64,000 nucleotides of DNA. Origin: Deltaproteobacteria bacterium (GTDB lineage: Bacteria; Desulfobacterota_D; UBA1144; Nemesobacterales; JAJCZQ01). The position numbers and the translations under genes are program-made. Where the stretch lies: NCBI GenBank assembly GCA_029262335.1, contig JAJCZQ010000026.1:53995-117994 (forward strand), written 5' to 3'. Positions 53,637 through 62,096 of the stretch are shown in pieces; the first letter of the stretch is position 1; every line of letters starts with the position of its first letter. Under the pieces are notes generated by a model. That model saw nothing but the letters and a program-made list of their open reading frames with translations, was not told the DNA's origin and ran no database searches.

Positions 53637-54965
53637 TTACAGGTCGTAACCGGCTTCTCCATGGTCCGTTACATCAACACCCTGGAGTTCCTGTTCTTCT
53701 GTTACCCTAAGGCCCACTATCAGGTCAACAAGCTTTACAATAATGATCGTTACTATTGCCGTATAAATTATTGTAAAGAATGCAGCATAAAGCTGTACCC
53801 CAAGCTGATTTGTTATATTCAGCCCGACTTCTGACCCACCAAACTCAGCAGAAGCAAAAATTGCTACAAGCACTATACCAATAAAACCGCCTACCCCATG
53901 TACGCCAACTACATCAAGAGCATCATCGTATTTAAATTTAAATTTAATAATAGTTGCAAAAATATATGCAACAATAGAAGATACGCAGCCAATCACCATT
54001 GCGCCCATCGGCCCGACGGTCCCCGAAGCCGGTGTTATGGCAGCAAGTCCTGCTATCGCGCCTGTTGCAAAACCAAGAGCACTTGGTTTACCGTTTTTGA
54101 TCCATTCTATTATTATCCATGTAAGTGCTGCTATGCATGGAGAGATCTGCGTAACCACAACGGCCATTGCAGCCTGCCCGTTTGCAGCAAGTGCACTTCC
54201 TCCATTAAAACCAAACCATCCTACCCAAAGCATTGCAGTACCAATAAGAGTCATTGTCATATTATGCGGCAGAGTAATATGTGTGGGATATCCACGCCGA
54301 GCGCCAATCATAATTGCTATAACAAGTGCGGCCACACCCGCCGTAATATGAACAACGATTCCACCCGCAAAATCAAACACACCCATATCACCAAAATATG
54401 ACCCTTCACCTCCCCAAACCATATGTGCTATTGGGAAGTACACAAAAACAATCCATAAAGCTGTAAATACCAGGACTGCTGAAAACTTCATCCTTTCGGC
54501 AAAAGCACCCACGATCAGTCCGGGAGTTATTATTGCAAAAGTAAGCTGAAATACAAAAAACAGAACTTCCGGGATTGAACCTGACAACGTTTCCGGACCC
54601 ACACCTTTTAGAAAAACCTTATTTAATCCTCCGACAAAGGAATGAATATTGAGTCCACCTGATGTCATTCCCGTACTGTCAAAAGCCATACTGTAACCAA
54701 ATAAAACCCAAATGACCGTCACCACTGCGGTAATACCAAAACAGTGCATAAAAACTGACAGAACGTTTTTCTTTCCTACAAGCCCGCCGTAAAACATTGC
54801 AAGGCCTGGAATCATCATAAAAAGAACCAGCGCTGTGGATATAAGTATCCAGGCTGTATCACCGGTGTTAAGTTCATCTGCAAATGCAAACTGTGAAGAA
54901 AATAAAAGGAATAAAACTGTGAGACCAAGCCTTGATAGGCCTGATTCTATGCGCGTGTGTAACAT
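53637..54965 (-). CDS. amt: Ammonium transporter (Amt family)
   Basis: An inner-membrane trimer importing ammonium. The 442 residues have a cleavable signal peptide (typical for bacterial Amt) and 11 helices. The twin pore histidines are in IVVHITAGVAALV and VVGVHGVGGF, and FYGGLVGKKNVLSVFMHCF and GWFGFNGGSALAAN are family blocks. The C-terminal tail contacts PII. No glnK is adjacent; PII is next to glnA far away. A sigma-54 promoter and NtrC-like site lie upstream, so it is nitrogen-regulated. Confidence 0.96.
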   Translation of the reverse strand: MLHTRIESGLSRLGLTVLFLLFSSQFAFADELNTGDTAWILISTALVLFMMIPGLAMFYGGLVGKKNVLSVFMHCFGITAVVTVIWVLFGYSMAFDSTGMTSGGLNIHSFVGGLNKVFLKGVGPETLSGSIPEVLFFVFQLTFAIITPGLIVGAFAERMKFSAVLVFTALWIVFVYFPIAHMVWGGEGSYFGDMGVFDFAGGIVVHITAGVAALVIAIMIGARRGYPTHITLPHNMTMTLIGTAMLWVGWFGFNGGSALAANGQAAMAVVVTQISPCIAALTWIIIEWIKNGKPSALGFATGAIAGLAAITPASGTVGPMGAMVIGCVSSIVAYIFATIIKFKFKYDDALDVVGVHGVGGFIGIVLVAIFASAEFGGSEVGLNITNQLGVQLYAAFFTIIYTAIVTIIIVKLVDLIVGLRVTEEQELQGVDVTDHGEAGYDL

Positions 54966-54991
54966 TTAATCTCTCCTGCCTCCTAAGATTT

Positions 54992-55017
54992 ATTAACAAC
55001 TCTATTAAATTGTTAAT
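54992..55017 (-). promoter_or_regulatory. Leader hairpin of amt mRNA
   Basis: ATTAACAA and TTGTTAAT form a perfect 8-bp stem with a 10-nt loop in the 5' untranslated region, between the sigma-54 promoter and the GGAGG of amt. It might affect mRNA stability or be chance in AT-rich sequence. Confidence 0.35.
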
Positions 55018-55028
55018 ATTCACATATA

Positions 55029-55045
55029 TGGCAAGAAATTTGCCA
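55029..55045 (-). promoter_or_regulatory. Sigma-54 promoter of amt (symmetrical element)
   Basis: On the minus strand TGGCAAATTTCTTGCCA has GG and GC 10 bp apart, 64 bp before the amt start codon. The element is nearly palindromic, so the plus strand also reads TGGCAAGAAATTTGCC with correct spacing. Confidence 0.8.
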
Positions 55046-55178
55046 TATATCAAAATAACAGGTTTATGATTGCTGGAAACATTTCATGGCTGCTAATATC
55101 TTTAACAATATCAGCAGTTTAAGAGACTCTCGCCGGAAAAAAGGAAAAATATATTAACAATTCCTCCTGGGTTTTCTA

Positions 55179-55195
55179 TGCTTAATATTTGGGCA
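55179..55195. promoter_or_regulatory. Candidate NtrC site upstream of amt
   Basis: TGCTTAATATTTGGGCA fits TGC-N11-GCA; read on the other strand it begins TGCCCAAA, as does the site upstream of glnB. It lies about 135 bp upstream of the amt -24 element. Confidence 0.4.
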
Positions 55196-55218
55196 CTTAT
55201 GATTAAGAGTTAAGCATT

Positions 55219-56049
55219 TTATTGGAAAGCTTTGTTTAGTTCAGCCATATCCTCGTCTGCGATATACCACCCTGAACTTCCACAATTTTCTATTGTTCTG
55301 TCTACAGAATTTGATTTTGGAATAGCAACAACATTCTCATGTCTTATACACCAGTTTAATGCAACCTGGCCGGGAGTCTTATTGTACTTATTTGCAATCC
55401 GATTCAGGACCTTAATTTTATCTGAACTATCAGTATTGGTATTACTTAGCGTTCCGCTATCAAGGGGCGTATATGCGAGCACTGTAATACTGTTTTCCAG
55501 ACAGTATGGTAAAAGATCGTCCTCAATTTCCCTGTCATTCAGGTTGTAGCGGACCTGGTTTGACTGGATTTTGTAGTTAGGGAAAAAATGCTGCGCCTCT
55601 TTCAACTGGTTTACGGAAAAATTGCTTACCCCTACATATTGAACAACACCTTCGTCCACAAGTTTTTCCATTGCTTCCATAGTATCTTTTATCGGGAAAG
55701 AGGGATTGGGCCAGTGGACCTGGTAAATGTCTATATAGTCTGTATCCAGTTTTTTAAGACTCTGTTCGCATGCCCAGAGTACATCTTCATATCCCAGGTG
55801 CCTTCCTGAAACCTTGGTAGCTATAATAACTTTATCCCTGATACCTTTTACCGTATCTCCAACAACATCCTCATTGTAATAACCCTCGGCAGTGTCTATA
55901 AGATTGGCACCCTGCCCTATTCCTTCTTTTAAAGGATCCACACCTCCGGTGTAGTTCCATGTACCAAGTCCAATCTCTGATATAACAAGTTCTGTGTTGC
56001 CCAATTTTTTGTGGTTCATCATAACTTCAGTTCCGAAGAACAGTTTCAA
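55219..56049 (-). CDS. Aldo/keto reductase
   Basis: An NADPH-dependent oxidoreductase of 276 residues in a TIM barrel. LIDTAEGYYNEDVVG contains the catalytic Asp and Tyr, TKVSGRHLG the catalytic Lys region, IYQVHWPNP the His, and the C-terminal PKSNSVDRTIEN coenzyme site is intact. The methionines at residue 10 or 11 may be the true start, since the family begins near MNHKKLGNTELVISEIGLG. The substrate is unknown. It opens the accessory region. Confidence 0.9.
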   Translation of the reverse strand: MKLFFGTEVMMNHKKLGNTELVISEIGLGTWNYTGGVDPLKEGIGQGANLIDTAEGYYNEDVVGDTVKGIRDKVIIATKVSGRHLGYEDVLWACEQSLKKLDTDYIDIYQVHWPNPSFPIKDTMEAMEKLVDEGVVQYVGVSNFSVNQLKEAQHFFPNYKIQSNQVRYNLNDREIEDDLLPYCLENSITVLAYTPLDSGTLSNTNTDSSDKIKVLNRIANKYNKTPGQVALNWCIRHENVVAIPKSNSVDRTIENCGSSGWYIADEDMAELNKAFQ

Positions 56050-56061
56050 ATTACATTGAAT

Positions 56062-56757
56062 CTAAAAAGTATAAGAAAAAAGCATGATATCTTTACTGTA
56101 TATTTTGGATACTTTTTCCATTAATTCATCATCGTAATAATCTTTATAATATTTTCCGATGTTCGAAACATTTTTTCTTTTTATATCAGTACTATCGATT
56201 TGTAGAATTTTAAGTATTTCATTAAAATCAGAATCGAAATTTTCAAAACGTCCTAAATAATCAATATTGTTAAGATCAATCAATTCGGACTGTAGTCTTA
56301 TGTGTATATCACATTTTTTAATATTGAGTTTTGAAACATAATCAACAAAGTATCTAAAATCTTTCATCTTTAATCTTTCATCTTCGGAGAAATGATACGA
56401 ATTATTCTTCAATACTTTATCTTTCCAGCAAGATACGAGTCTGTCCCAGGGGTTTCTTACGAAAGCAAACTTGAAGTAGCTACAATAGTGTGTTGTTGGA
56501 TAACGACAATTATAAGGATGTTCGGCATCAAGAATAATGTTAGATTCTTTAAATTTGTTAAGTATCGTACGGGTTCCAACTTTTGCTACTCTAAACCAGA
56601 TAAATTTTTTTTCATTACAGATTGTTAAATTATATCTTTTTTGAGATGGGATAATTGGTATATTTCTATACAGAAACCTGCTTGCTCTTTGATAAAGCTT
56701 GCTCCCGTATGTTAATTTTGAGGAGTAACCACCTTCAACTTTTTTTGTACTTATCAC
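56062..56757 (-). CDS. Sulfotransferase family protein (Sulfotransfer_2-like)
   Basis: A protein of 231 residues. The PAPS-binding sites appear as IWFRVAKVGTRTI (5'-phosphosulfate loop, Lys-Val-Gly-Thr in place of the usual Lys-x-Ala-x-x-S) and FAFVRNPWDRLVSCW (3'-phosphate loop). It resembles carbohydrate/chondroitin-type sulfotransferases. Codon use looks more AT-rich than its neighbours, a hint of transfer. It may sulfate surface glycans, but no glycan cluster is adjacent. Confidence 0.8.
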   Translation of the reverse strand: MISTKKVEGGYSSKLTYGSKLYQRASRFLYRNIPIIPSQKRYNLTICNEKKFIWFRVAKVGTRTILNKFKESNIILDAEHPYNCRYPTTHYCSYFKFAFVRNPWDRLVSCWKDKVLKNNSYHFSEDERLKMKDFRYFVDYVSKLNIKKCDIHIRLQSELIDLNNIDYLGRFENFDSDFNEILKILQIDSTDIKRKNVSNIGKYYKDYYDDELMEKVSKIYSKDIMLFSYTF

Positions 56758-56794
56758 TTAATTTCTCCTGATAAATATAACTTACTCGATTCTG

Positions 56795-57645
56795 TTAACT
56801 GAGAAAGGACATAATAATTTTGTTAAATTTTTCCGGATTTTCATAAAAAATAAAATGTTTTACAATGTCACTTTCTTTAAAAAGTACAAACTCTGAACCC
56901 GGTATCTGCTCATGTATCCATCTCTGTGATTTCCATGGGACCTGGCTTCCTTCAGCCCCAATTACAAGAGTGGGGATTCTTATTTTGGAAAATATATCAC
57001 GCCAGTCACAGTTTACATGATCAAAAAGAAGATCCGACGCTGAATGGCGCGGCATTTTAAGGCTGCAATGAATTAACCATTCCTCTTCTTCGATTGATAA
57101 AGTTTTATTAAACATTCCGATTACCATTTTCCTGGTAAATTCTTCGCTATGAGGCCCATTAGATTAGAACATGTCTCGGAAAGTGTTTCTTTAGTAAAAA
57201 GGGCACCAGTTGTTTGTAAGGTATTTCTGTCCCATTCCGGATTATTCAAAAGACACGGAGGCTCATCAATAAATATTAATTTACTTAAAAGGCTGTCCCC
57301 AAACTTATCAAACAGACCCCAGATAACCGAACAACCCATTGAATGTCCCATAAGGCAAATGTCTTCAGAATCTAAATCAGAAATAAATTCGTAGAGATCC
57401 ACTGCAAGCCTTTGAATCGTGTATCCAAATTCAACATTCTCCGAGTCTCCGTGTCCGCGCATATCAATCGCGATACACCGGAATTTATCACTTAATCCAT
57501 CTAACTGGTATTTATACTGCTCCGCTGTTTGCGACCATCCGGGGACCATTACAACAGGCCTTCCTACACCTTTTTCGATATAATGAAGTGTTGCACCGTC
57601 ACTTGTTTTAAAAAATCCTGATTTAATATCCATGACTATTTTCAA
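56795..57645 (-). pseudogene. Alpha/beta hydrolase gene broken by a frameshift
   Basis: Two overlapping frames make one alpha/beta hydrolase. The 5' part (57645-57121) has the oxyanion region VVMVPGWSQT, DMRGHGDS and nucleophile elbow GHSMGCS. It stops at 57121 soon after LMGL. The 3' part (57127-56795) in another frame carries MFNKTLSIEEEEWLIHCSLKMP, PTLVIGAEGS and the final His in VKHFIFYENPEKF. A one-base shift somewhere near 57130-57175 would join them (reading on as SEEFTRKMVIGMF). It may be a pseudogene, a sequencing or assembly error, or less likely programmed. Confidence 0.75.
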
Positions 57646-57667
57646 AACTACTAATAAATACTGTAGC

Positions 57668-58300
57668 CTAGATATTTTCAGAACTTAAATGTTTATACAG
57701 GACCGGGGCAGTTATGCCGCCGAGAATGTTAGCAAGGACAAAGATCCAGATATGTTGGATGCTTGCAGTACCCATAGTAATAAACCCTGCTGCTACGGCC
57801 GGGTTGAATGCCCCGCCCGAGATGCCGCCGGCAAAATATGCCCCCGTTATAACAACCATACCAATAGCAACACCGTAATACCGGTTTCCTTTTGTTTTAG
57901 GAGACGTTGCGACTATGAGAATTACAAAGCAGAGAAGTAAAGTAAATATGTATTCCACAAGGAAAGTTGGGACAACTTTTAAATCCATGGTTTCTACCAA
58001 TGGGCCCCCTTTTATATATAAAACCGTGAAACCGGCTGCAATGGCTGCAATGACCTGGGAAATTATATAGGGCAGGATTTCAGTTCTGCTGAAAACACCT
58101 CTCAGCCAAAAGGTAATTGTTACAGCAGGGTTATAATGTGCACCTGATATACCGGCACCTGCATAAATCAGGCCTATAAGTACGGCACCGATCACAAGCG
58201 GGCCCATGTAACCTAAAACAGGTTCGACAACTACCATCCCGATTGTGAGAACAAGAATAAAAGTCCCAAGGAATTCAACAAAATATTTCTTCATTTGCAA
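57668..58300 (-). CDS. Aquaporin / MIP family channel
   Basis: An inner-membrane channel for water or small solutes. The 210 residues form six helices with two NPA motifs (AHYNPAVTI and GAFNPAVAA), as required for the pore. Aquaporin versus glyceroporin cannot be told by eye. The start may be Met1 or Met3. It is separate from the hydrolase by 22 bp. Confidence 0.9.
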   Translation of the reverse strand: MQMKKYFVEFLGTFILVLTIGMVVVEPVLGYMGPLVIGAVLIGLIYAGAGISGAHYNPAVTITFWLRGVFSRTEILPYIISQVIAAIAAGFTVLYIKGGPLVETMDLKVVPTFLVEYIFTLLLCFVILIVATSPKTKGNRYYGVAIGMVVITGAYFAGGISGGAFNPAVAAGFITMGTASIQHIWIFVLANILGGITAPVLYKHLSSENI

Positions 58301-58407
58301 TTAATAACCAAAAATATCTAAACTTTTTATAATAGAAAAAAAATGTGGCGTTGGCAATTTTCTTAAGCTAGTCTTAACGACATCTTAATATTTACGGAGG
58401 TAGTACT

Positions 58408-58620
58408 ATGTTTTCAAGAATTTTATTTACACTTTTCGCATTACTTTTTGCAACTTTTATGGTTGTGTCAAACCCATTAAATGCAGTTGCTGAACATCAT
58501 GAAGATGCAGCGGCTGAAGAACCTGCAAAAGGTGATGAAGCAGCTGAAGACCAGGAAAAAGAGGCAGACGATACTCTAAAACCTGATGAAGCTGCAGGTG
58601 ACGAAGCACCTAAGTATTAA
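58408..58620 (+). CDS. Small secreted acidic protein
   Basis: A 70-residue protein with signal peptide MFSRILFTLFALLFATFMV and cleavage near AVA. The mature part is a low-complexity Ala/Glu/Asp/Lys run beginning EHHED. GGAGG precedes the ATG. It has the same plan as the acidic protein at 17197 (a signal plus an acidic repeat tail), but different composition, and sits alone on the plus strand between minus-strand genes. Function unknown. Confidence 0.6.
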   Translation: MFSRILFTLFALLFATFMVVSNPLNAVAEHHEDAAAEEPAKGDEAAEDQEKEADDTLKPDEAAGDEAPKY

Positions 58621-58645
58621 TTTATAAAAATCTGGATTATTAAGT

Positions 58646-58659
58646 AACCTGCGCAGGTT
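58646..58659. repeat. 14-bp perfect palindrome AACCTGCGCAGGTT
   Basis: A GC-centred perfect palindrome between the acidic protein gene and its terminator. Could be a regulator-binding site or a part of the 3' end structure. Confidence 0.4.
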
Positions 58660-58675
58660 CTGATAAATATCCACA

Positions 58676-58712
58676 AGGGTCGTAATCAATCGAAGGTTAA
58701 CGGCCCTTTTTA
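58676..58712 (+). terminator. Terminator of the small acidic protein gene
   Basis: AGGGTCGT(AA) and (TTA)ACGGCCCT form an imperfect stem followed by a T run. It overlaps the macro-domain gene stop on the other strand. Confidence 0.6.
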
Positions 58713-59161
58713 TTGTACTCTACAAGAGTATGGTCTTCTCCTGATAGCTGTTCTGAGATTAACCCTGATATTATATTCCAGTCTCCCCGGGCAAGTCCGG
58801 CACCAATCATTGGGTATCCAATCCTGCAGCCCGAGTATTGCTGTTTTATCTCCCTGAACACAGAGGAAACCGCTTCATAATCGACAAGTATCCCCGCTCC
58901 GGAAGGAGAGTACTGAGTGTAAGCATTAACTACAGCAATGTTTAAATTATTCCGGTTAACAGTAACACTTGAGATTGAACCCAGTTTTTCTCTCGCACCC
59001 TTTTCGGTCTTAAGATCAGCTTCATAAGCTTCAGGGAAAAACTCCATCACCGTTTTTGCAATCCCCGCTCCCATTGTACAAAAACAGTTGCACCCGTGTA
59101 CTATGACTTCAAATTCGCCTTCAAGTGCCAGCTTTATTAAATCACCCTGTACAATTTTCAT
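58697..59161 (-). CDS. Macro domain (ADP-ribose-binding) protein
   Basis: A stand-alone macro domain of 154 residues. VIVHGCNCFCTMGAGIAKTVMEFFPEAYEAD is the ADP-ribose loop (usual NCF...G-x-G), and GYPMIGAGLARGDWNII is the second loop. It would bind or hydrolyse ADP-ribose derivatives or Appr-1''-P. It overlaps the upstream GNAT gene by 4 bp as the last of a tight operon with GNAT, DUF427, cupin and GNAT genes. Confidence 0.9.
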   Translation of the reverse strand: MKIVQGDLIKLALEGEFEVIVHGCNCFCTMGAGIAKTVMEFFPEAYEADLKTEKGAREKLGSISSVTVNRNNLNIAVVNAYTQYSPSGAGILVDYEAVSSVFREIKQQYSGCRIGYPMIGAGLARGDWNIISGLISEQLSGEDHTLVEYNKKGR

Positions 59162-59751
59162 AGAGGTTTCAACTGCTTAACCATGAGTAGTGCATCACCG
59201 GTATGCTGTATCAATGGATGTGCTACAACCTGCTCCCTGGCTTTTTCAGAATACCCCAAAGAATCATAAAGTTTTTTAGCGCCCTTGTTTTGCTCAAAAA
59301 CAATAAGGCTAAGCTTGGAAAGGCCCAGCTCTCTTGACTTTAATTCGGCTAAATCCATAAACGCAGTGCCTATGCCTTTACCCCTGTACTTTTCGTATAC
59401 AGCAACACCGCATATGTAAAAGGAACCGTCCTCTTCAAGTTTTTCATACGGAAGAAGGACCGGGTCAGTATCTGTAGAGTCATTATTCTGTTCAACATAC
59501 ATTGGGAATGCGACGAGCATACCGATTATTTCATGATTATATTCGGCAACTGTGCAGTTTTTATAACTAAAATTTAAATCAGGATTTTCATACCTCTTTT
59601 GCCCTACATCAAGAATATCTTCATTTTCTTCTGCTCCCATTGACCAGATGTAATCAGCTACTCCGTCCGATGCAATACTAAACAGTTCGGCAATCTTCCT
59701 GCTTTCGATTTTTTTCGCCGGCCTGAACTCTACTTCATCTAAAAATTTCAT
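59158..59751 (-). CDS. GNAT family N-acetyltransferase
   Basis: A 197-residue acetyltransferase. The acetyl-CoA motif A is VAVYEKYRGKGIGTAFMDLA (Arg/Gln-x-x-Gly-x-Gly/Ala pattern), followed by FEQNKGAKKLYDSLGYSE, a standard motif B. The substrate is unknown. It is separated from the DUF427 gene by 3 bp and overlaps the macro gene. Confidence 0.88.
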   Translation of the reverse strand: MKFLDEVEFRPAKKIESRKIAELFSIASDGVADYIWSMGAEENEDILDVGQKRYENPDLNFSYKNCTVAEYNHEIIGMLVAFPMYVEQNNDSTDTDPVLLPYEKLEEDGSFYICGVAVYEKYRGKGIGTAFMDLAELKSRELGLSKLSLIVFEQNKGAKKLYDSLGYSEKAREQVVAHPLIQHTGDALLMVKQLKPL

Positions 59752-59754
59752 TTA

Positions 59755-60309
59755 TTACCACCACTCAGACCCCTTTTCACCTTTAAAAGGCCCCGTAATT
59801 TCCGATGTTACCCAGCCGCCGTAAAATTCCCCCGGTTGAGGCAACACTTTTTCTCCATCTACAAAACAATCCAGTTTTGAAGGATAAAATGCCACGTAAT
59901 CTTTAATATATTCATAACCGGCAAATGGGCTTGTATAAGTCCATCCGGCATTGGCTATAATGCGTCCCTCCACATTAACATTCCAGTAACCTGCAGGCCC
60001 TTTCCATTCACAAAGCGAACTGCCCCTGCCTTTTTCAAGCTTTTTCATATCAATATCATTTTGCGGGATATAAAATACAGGGGGCCCTGATGTTTCAAGA
60101 ATTCTCACAGAATTCCCGGACTCCGCTATCAGGGTATTATCAAACCGGACTAAAACGGTCCTTTTATCCGGGTCAATTTTTGGTGGCCTTGGATAGTCCC
60201 AGACAGATTCCTGGCCGGGTCCCGGAATATCGGCAAAATCAGGGCGCACATCTCCGATGTATTTCCACTTTGATCTTGCCCGTTTAATCTCTTCGGTTAA
60301 TTCACTCAT
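59755..60309 (-). CDS. DUF427 domain protein
   Basis: A 184-residue protein whose core about 45-165 matches DUF427 proteins: VRFDNTLIAESGNSVRILET, VFYIPQNDID and AGWTYTSPFAGYEYIKDYVAFYPSKLD. The function of the family is not known to me; a small enzyme-like beta fold is likely. It overlaps the cupin gene by 8 bp and precedes the GNAT gene by 3 bp. Confidence 0.85.
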   Translation of the reverse strand: MSELTEEIKRARSKWKYIGDVRPDFADIPGPGQESVWDYPRPPKIDPDKRTVLVRFDNTLIAESGNSVRILETSGPPVFYIPQNDIDMKKLEKGRGSSLCEWKGPAGYWNVNVEGRIIANAGWTYTSPFAGYEYIKDYVAFYPSKLDCFVDGEKVLPQPGEFYGGWVTSEITGPFKGEKGSEWW

Positions 60310-60664
60310 CCCTGTTTACCGTATCGGGAGAAAATGCGGGCAGGCAAACTGCAATATATTCAGCACCCTCAGGACCGGGGGAACTATATCTCACCCATTC
60401 ACCCGAACTAATAATAATTACCTCCCCTTCCCCGACTTCGTATGAATTATTTTTAGTTTCGACTTTTAATAACCCTTTTAGTACTACCGTATACTCATCA
60501 AACTCAGGTGTCTGGCCGGGTTCTACCCAACCTGAGGGGCTTTGCATCCTGGCAATACTTAATTCTGAACTACCGGAATTGACCCTGCCGATAAATTCTT
60601 CAATTATCTTGGGTTTATTGCCTGCTGCTTCTATTGTAGAAGGTGATTTTATGTGTTTAGCCAT
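60302..60664 (-). CDS. Cupin-domain protein
   Basis: A 120-residue single cupin barrel. TVVLKGLLKVE and the GEGEVIIISSGEWVRYSSP end are typical. The metal-site histidines are mostly absent (FDEYTVVL, no H-x-H), so it may be a binding rather than catalytic cupin. It overlaps GNAT (16 bp) and DUF427 (8 bp) genes. Confidence 0.8.
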   Translation of the reverse strand: MAKHIKSPSTIEAAGNKPKIIEEFIGRVNSGSSELSIARMQSPSGWVEPGQTPEFDEYTVVLKGLLKVETKNNSYEVGEGEVIIISSGEWVRYSSPGPEGAEYIAVCLPAFSPDTVNRDE

Positions 60665-61215
60665 AATTTATCGTAATCCGTTTTATAAATACTATAGTGT
60701 ACTGTGTCTTTTAGTTCGCCCATATGCCAATACTCATCTTTAGTAATTCCTTCAATCTTCATTCCAATCTTTTCAAGGACTTTTCCGGAAGAATCATTGC
60801 CGGTGAAATGAAAGGCAAATATCCTGTACAACTTGCGTTTAGTAAAGCCGTAATGAATCACGGACCTTGCAGCCTCTGTGCAGTAACCATTACCCCAGTA
60901 ATCCACCCCTATCCAGAAGCCTATTTCACCTTCATTGAGCTTATTATCAATACTGATACCCATTGAACCTATAAGTAAATCAGGTTTGTCCAAAACAATT
61001 GCAAAATTTATAAGATTTCCGTTTTTGTAGTCCCTGAACTGACTCTCAATAAAATCCTCTGCAAACTCTTCATTATAGGGGAAGGGTATAAAAGTACCTT
61101 TGGCAATTTCCCTGGAATTGGCTATTTCATTAAGCCTTGTTTTATCTGCTAACTGGAACTGCCGTAATCTTAATCTTTCAGTTTCTAATGTTGGAAAAGA
61201 ACCACTTAAAATCAT
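60649..61215 (-). CDS. GNAT family acetyltransferase (RimJ/RimL-like)
   Basis: A 188-residue protein. LETERLRLRQF starts the RimJ/L type; IGFWIGVDYWGNGYCTEAARSVIHYGF is the CoA motif and RIFAFHFTGNDSSGKVLEKIGMK follows. It acetylates an N-terminus or small molecule. It overlaps cupin by 16 bp and lies 2 bp after the META gene's stop. Confidence 0.9.
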   Translation of the reverse strand: MILSGSFPTLETERLRLRQFQLADKTRLNEIANSREIAKGTFIPFPYNEEFAEDFIESQFRDYKNGNLINFAIVLDKPDLLIGSMGISIDNKLNEGEIGFWIGVDYWGNGYCTEAARSVIHYGFTKRKLYRIFAFHFTGNDSSGKVLEKIGMKIEGITKDEYWHMGELKDTVHYSIYKTDYDKLWLNT

Positions 61216-61217
61216 AG

Positions 61218-61634
61218 TTACTGCTTGGCAAACTTTAGTTTATTAAAAATATTATCACTTGATTTTATAACAAGGTTATCTCCATACAGTTTTAATGATT
61301 CTGCGCCTTCCAGGGTAATTATAAAATTCGCTTCCTGGTCCATAACGCTCTCTGCACATGAATCGGTTGATGAGGTCACACCTGATATGCTAAAACTTTC
61401 TCCGTTCAGACTGTAATCAGATTCATAACTGTTGCAGCCCGAATATCCTGAAAGCGTGCTTTCACTATCAAAAACAAGGCTTACCTCAACACCCCTTTGC
61501 GCCGTAAGTGTACCAATATTGGTAAGTACCCATGTACTTCCCATCAGGTCATCTTCGGTAGCATTCTTTCCTTTAAATGAATCACAGGAAACCAAAGCGG
61601 TAAATAAAAACAGGCATATAATAATCCTTATCAT
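61218..61634 (-). CDS. META-domain lipoprotein
   Basis: A 138-residue protein with lipobox (ALVSC, Cys17). The META block (TWVLTNIG, LSGYSGCNSYESDYSL, and the SCAESVMDQEANFI helix) is like HslJ. META proteins are periplasmic or outer-membrane and implicated in heat and antibiotic tolerance. It is next to a second META gene, 14 bp apart, and probably arose by tandem duplication. Confidence 0.88.
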   Translation of the reverse strand: MIRIIICLFLFTALVSCDSFKGKNATEDDLMGSTWVLTNIGTLTAQRGVEVSLVFDSESTLSGYSGCNSYESDYSLNGESFSISGVTSSTDSCAESVMDQEANFIITLEGAESLKLYGDNLVIKSSDNIFNKLKFAKQ

Positions 61635-61648
61635 TTTTTAACCCCCGA

Positions 61649-62074
61649 TTATTGTTTTTTCTCCCTATTAAATTTAATTGAAGTAATTTCGGCAGTAGAA
61701 TCAATTTCCAGTTTATAGTCACTGAATTTGATTGATTTGGCCTTTCCGAGAACAGTAAGATAAGTCATTTCCTGTTCCATTATCTCCTCTGAGCACAATT
61801 TTTTTGTAGTGCCAATCTTTGAAATTGCCAACCCGTTAGTATACAGATCATATGTGCCAAAATAATTATTACAGCCGCCGTTTCCCGAAATCTTATTATC
61901 ATCTTCAAAGACAAGTGTTGTGATAATACTGTTATTTATTGTGTTGTCCCCCAAATCGGAAAGCTGCCATGTTACGCCGCGAATGTCACCAAAAGCTTCA
62001 CCCTCATCTTCTTTAGGTTTGCTGCATGAAATTACAAGCAGTACCAACAACCCAAAACATATAGTTTTATACAT
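61649..62074 (-). CDS. META-domain lipoprotein (tandem paralogue)
   Basis: A 141-residue protein with lipobox (LVISC, Cys17). META features: TWQLSDLG, ISGNGGCNNYFGTYDLY, CSEEIMEQEMTYL. It shares the same layout as the downstream META gene. Sequence identity looks low, so the duplication would be old. Its promoter may be shared with nitroreductase 22 bp upstream. Confidence 0.88.
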   Translation of the reverse strand: MYKTICFGLLVLLVISCSKPKEDEGEAFGDIRGVTWQLSDLGDNTINNSIITTLVFEDDNKISGNGGCNNYFGTYDLYTNGLAISKIGTTKKLCSEEIMEQEMTYLTVLGKAKSIKFSDYKLEIDSTAEITSIKFNREKKQ

Positions 62075-62096
62075 TCATATCCCCTTTTATTTATGA

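Noticed and set aside
53898..54401. Open plus-strand frame of 167 codons inside amt
   Set aside because: Cys/Tyr/His-rich nonsense translation opposite a well-conserved transporter; a shadow frame.
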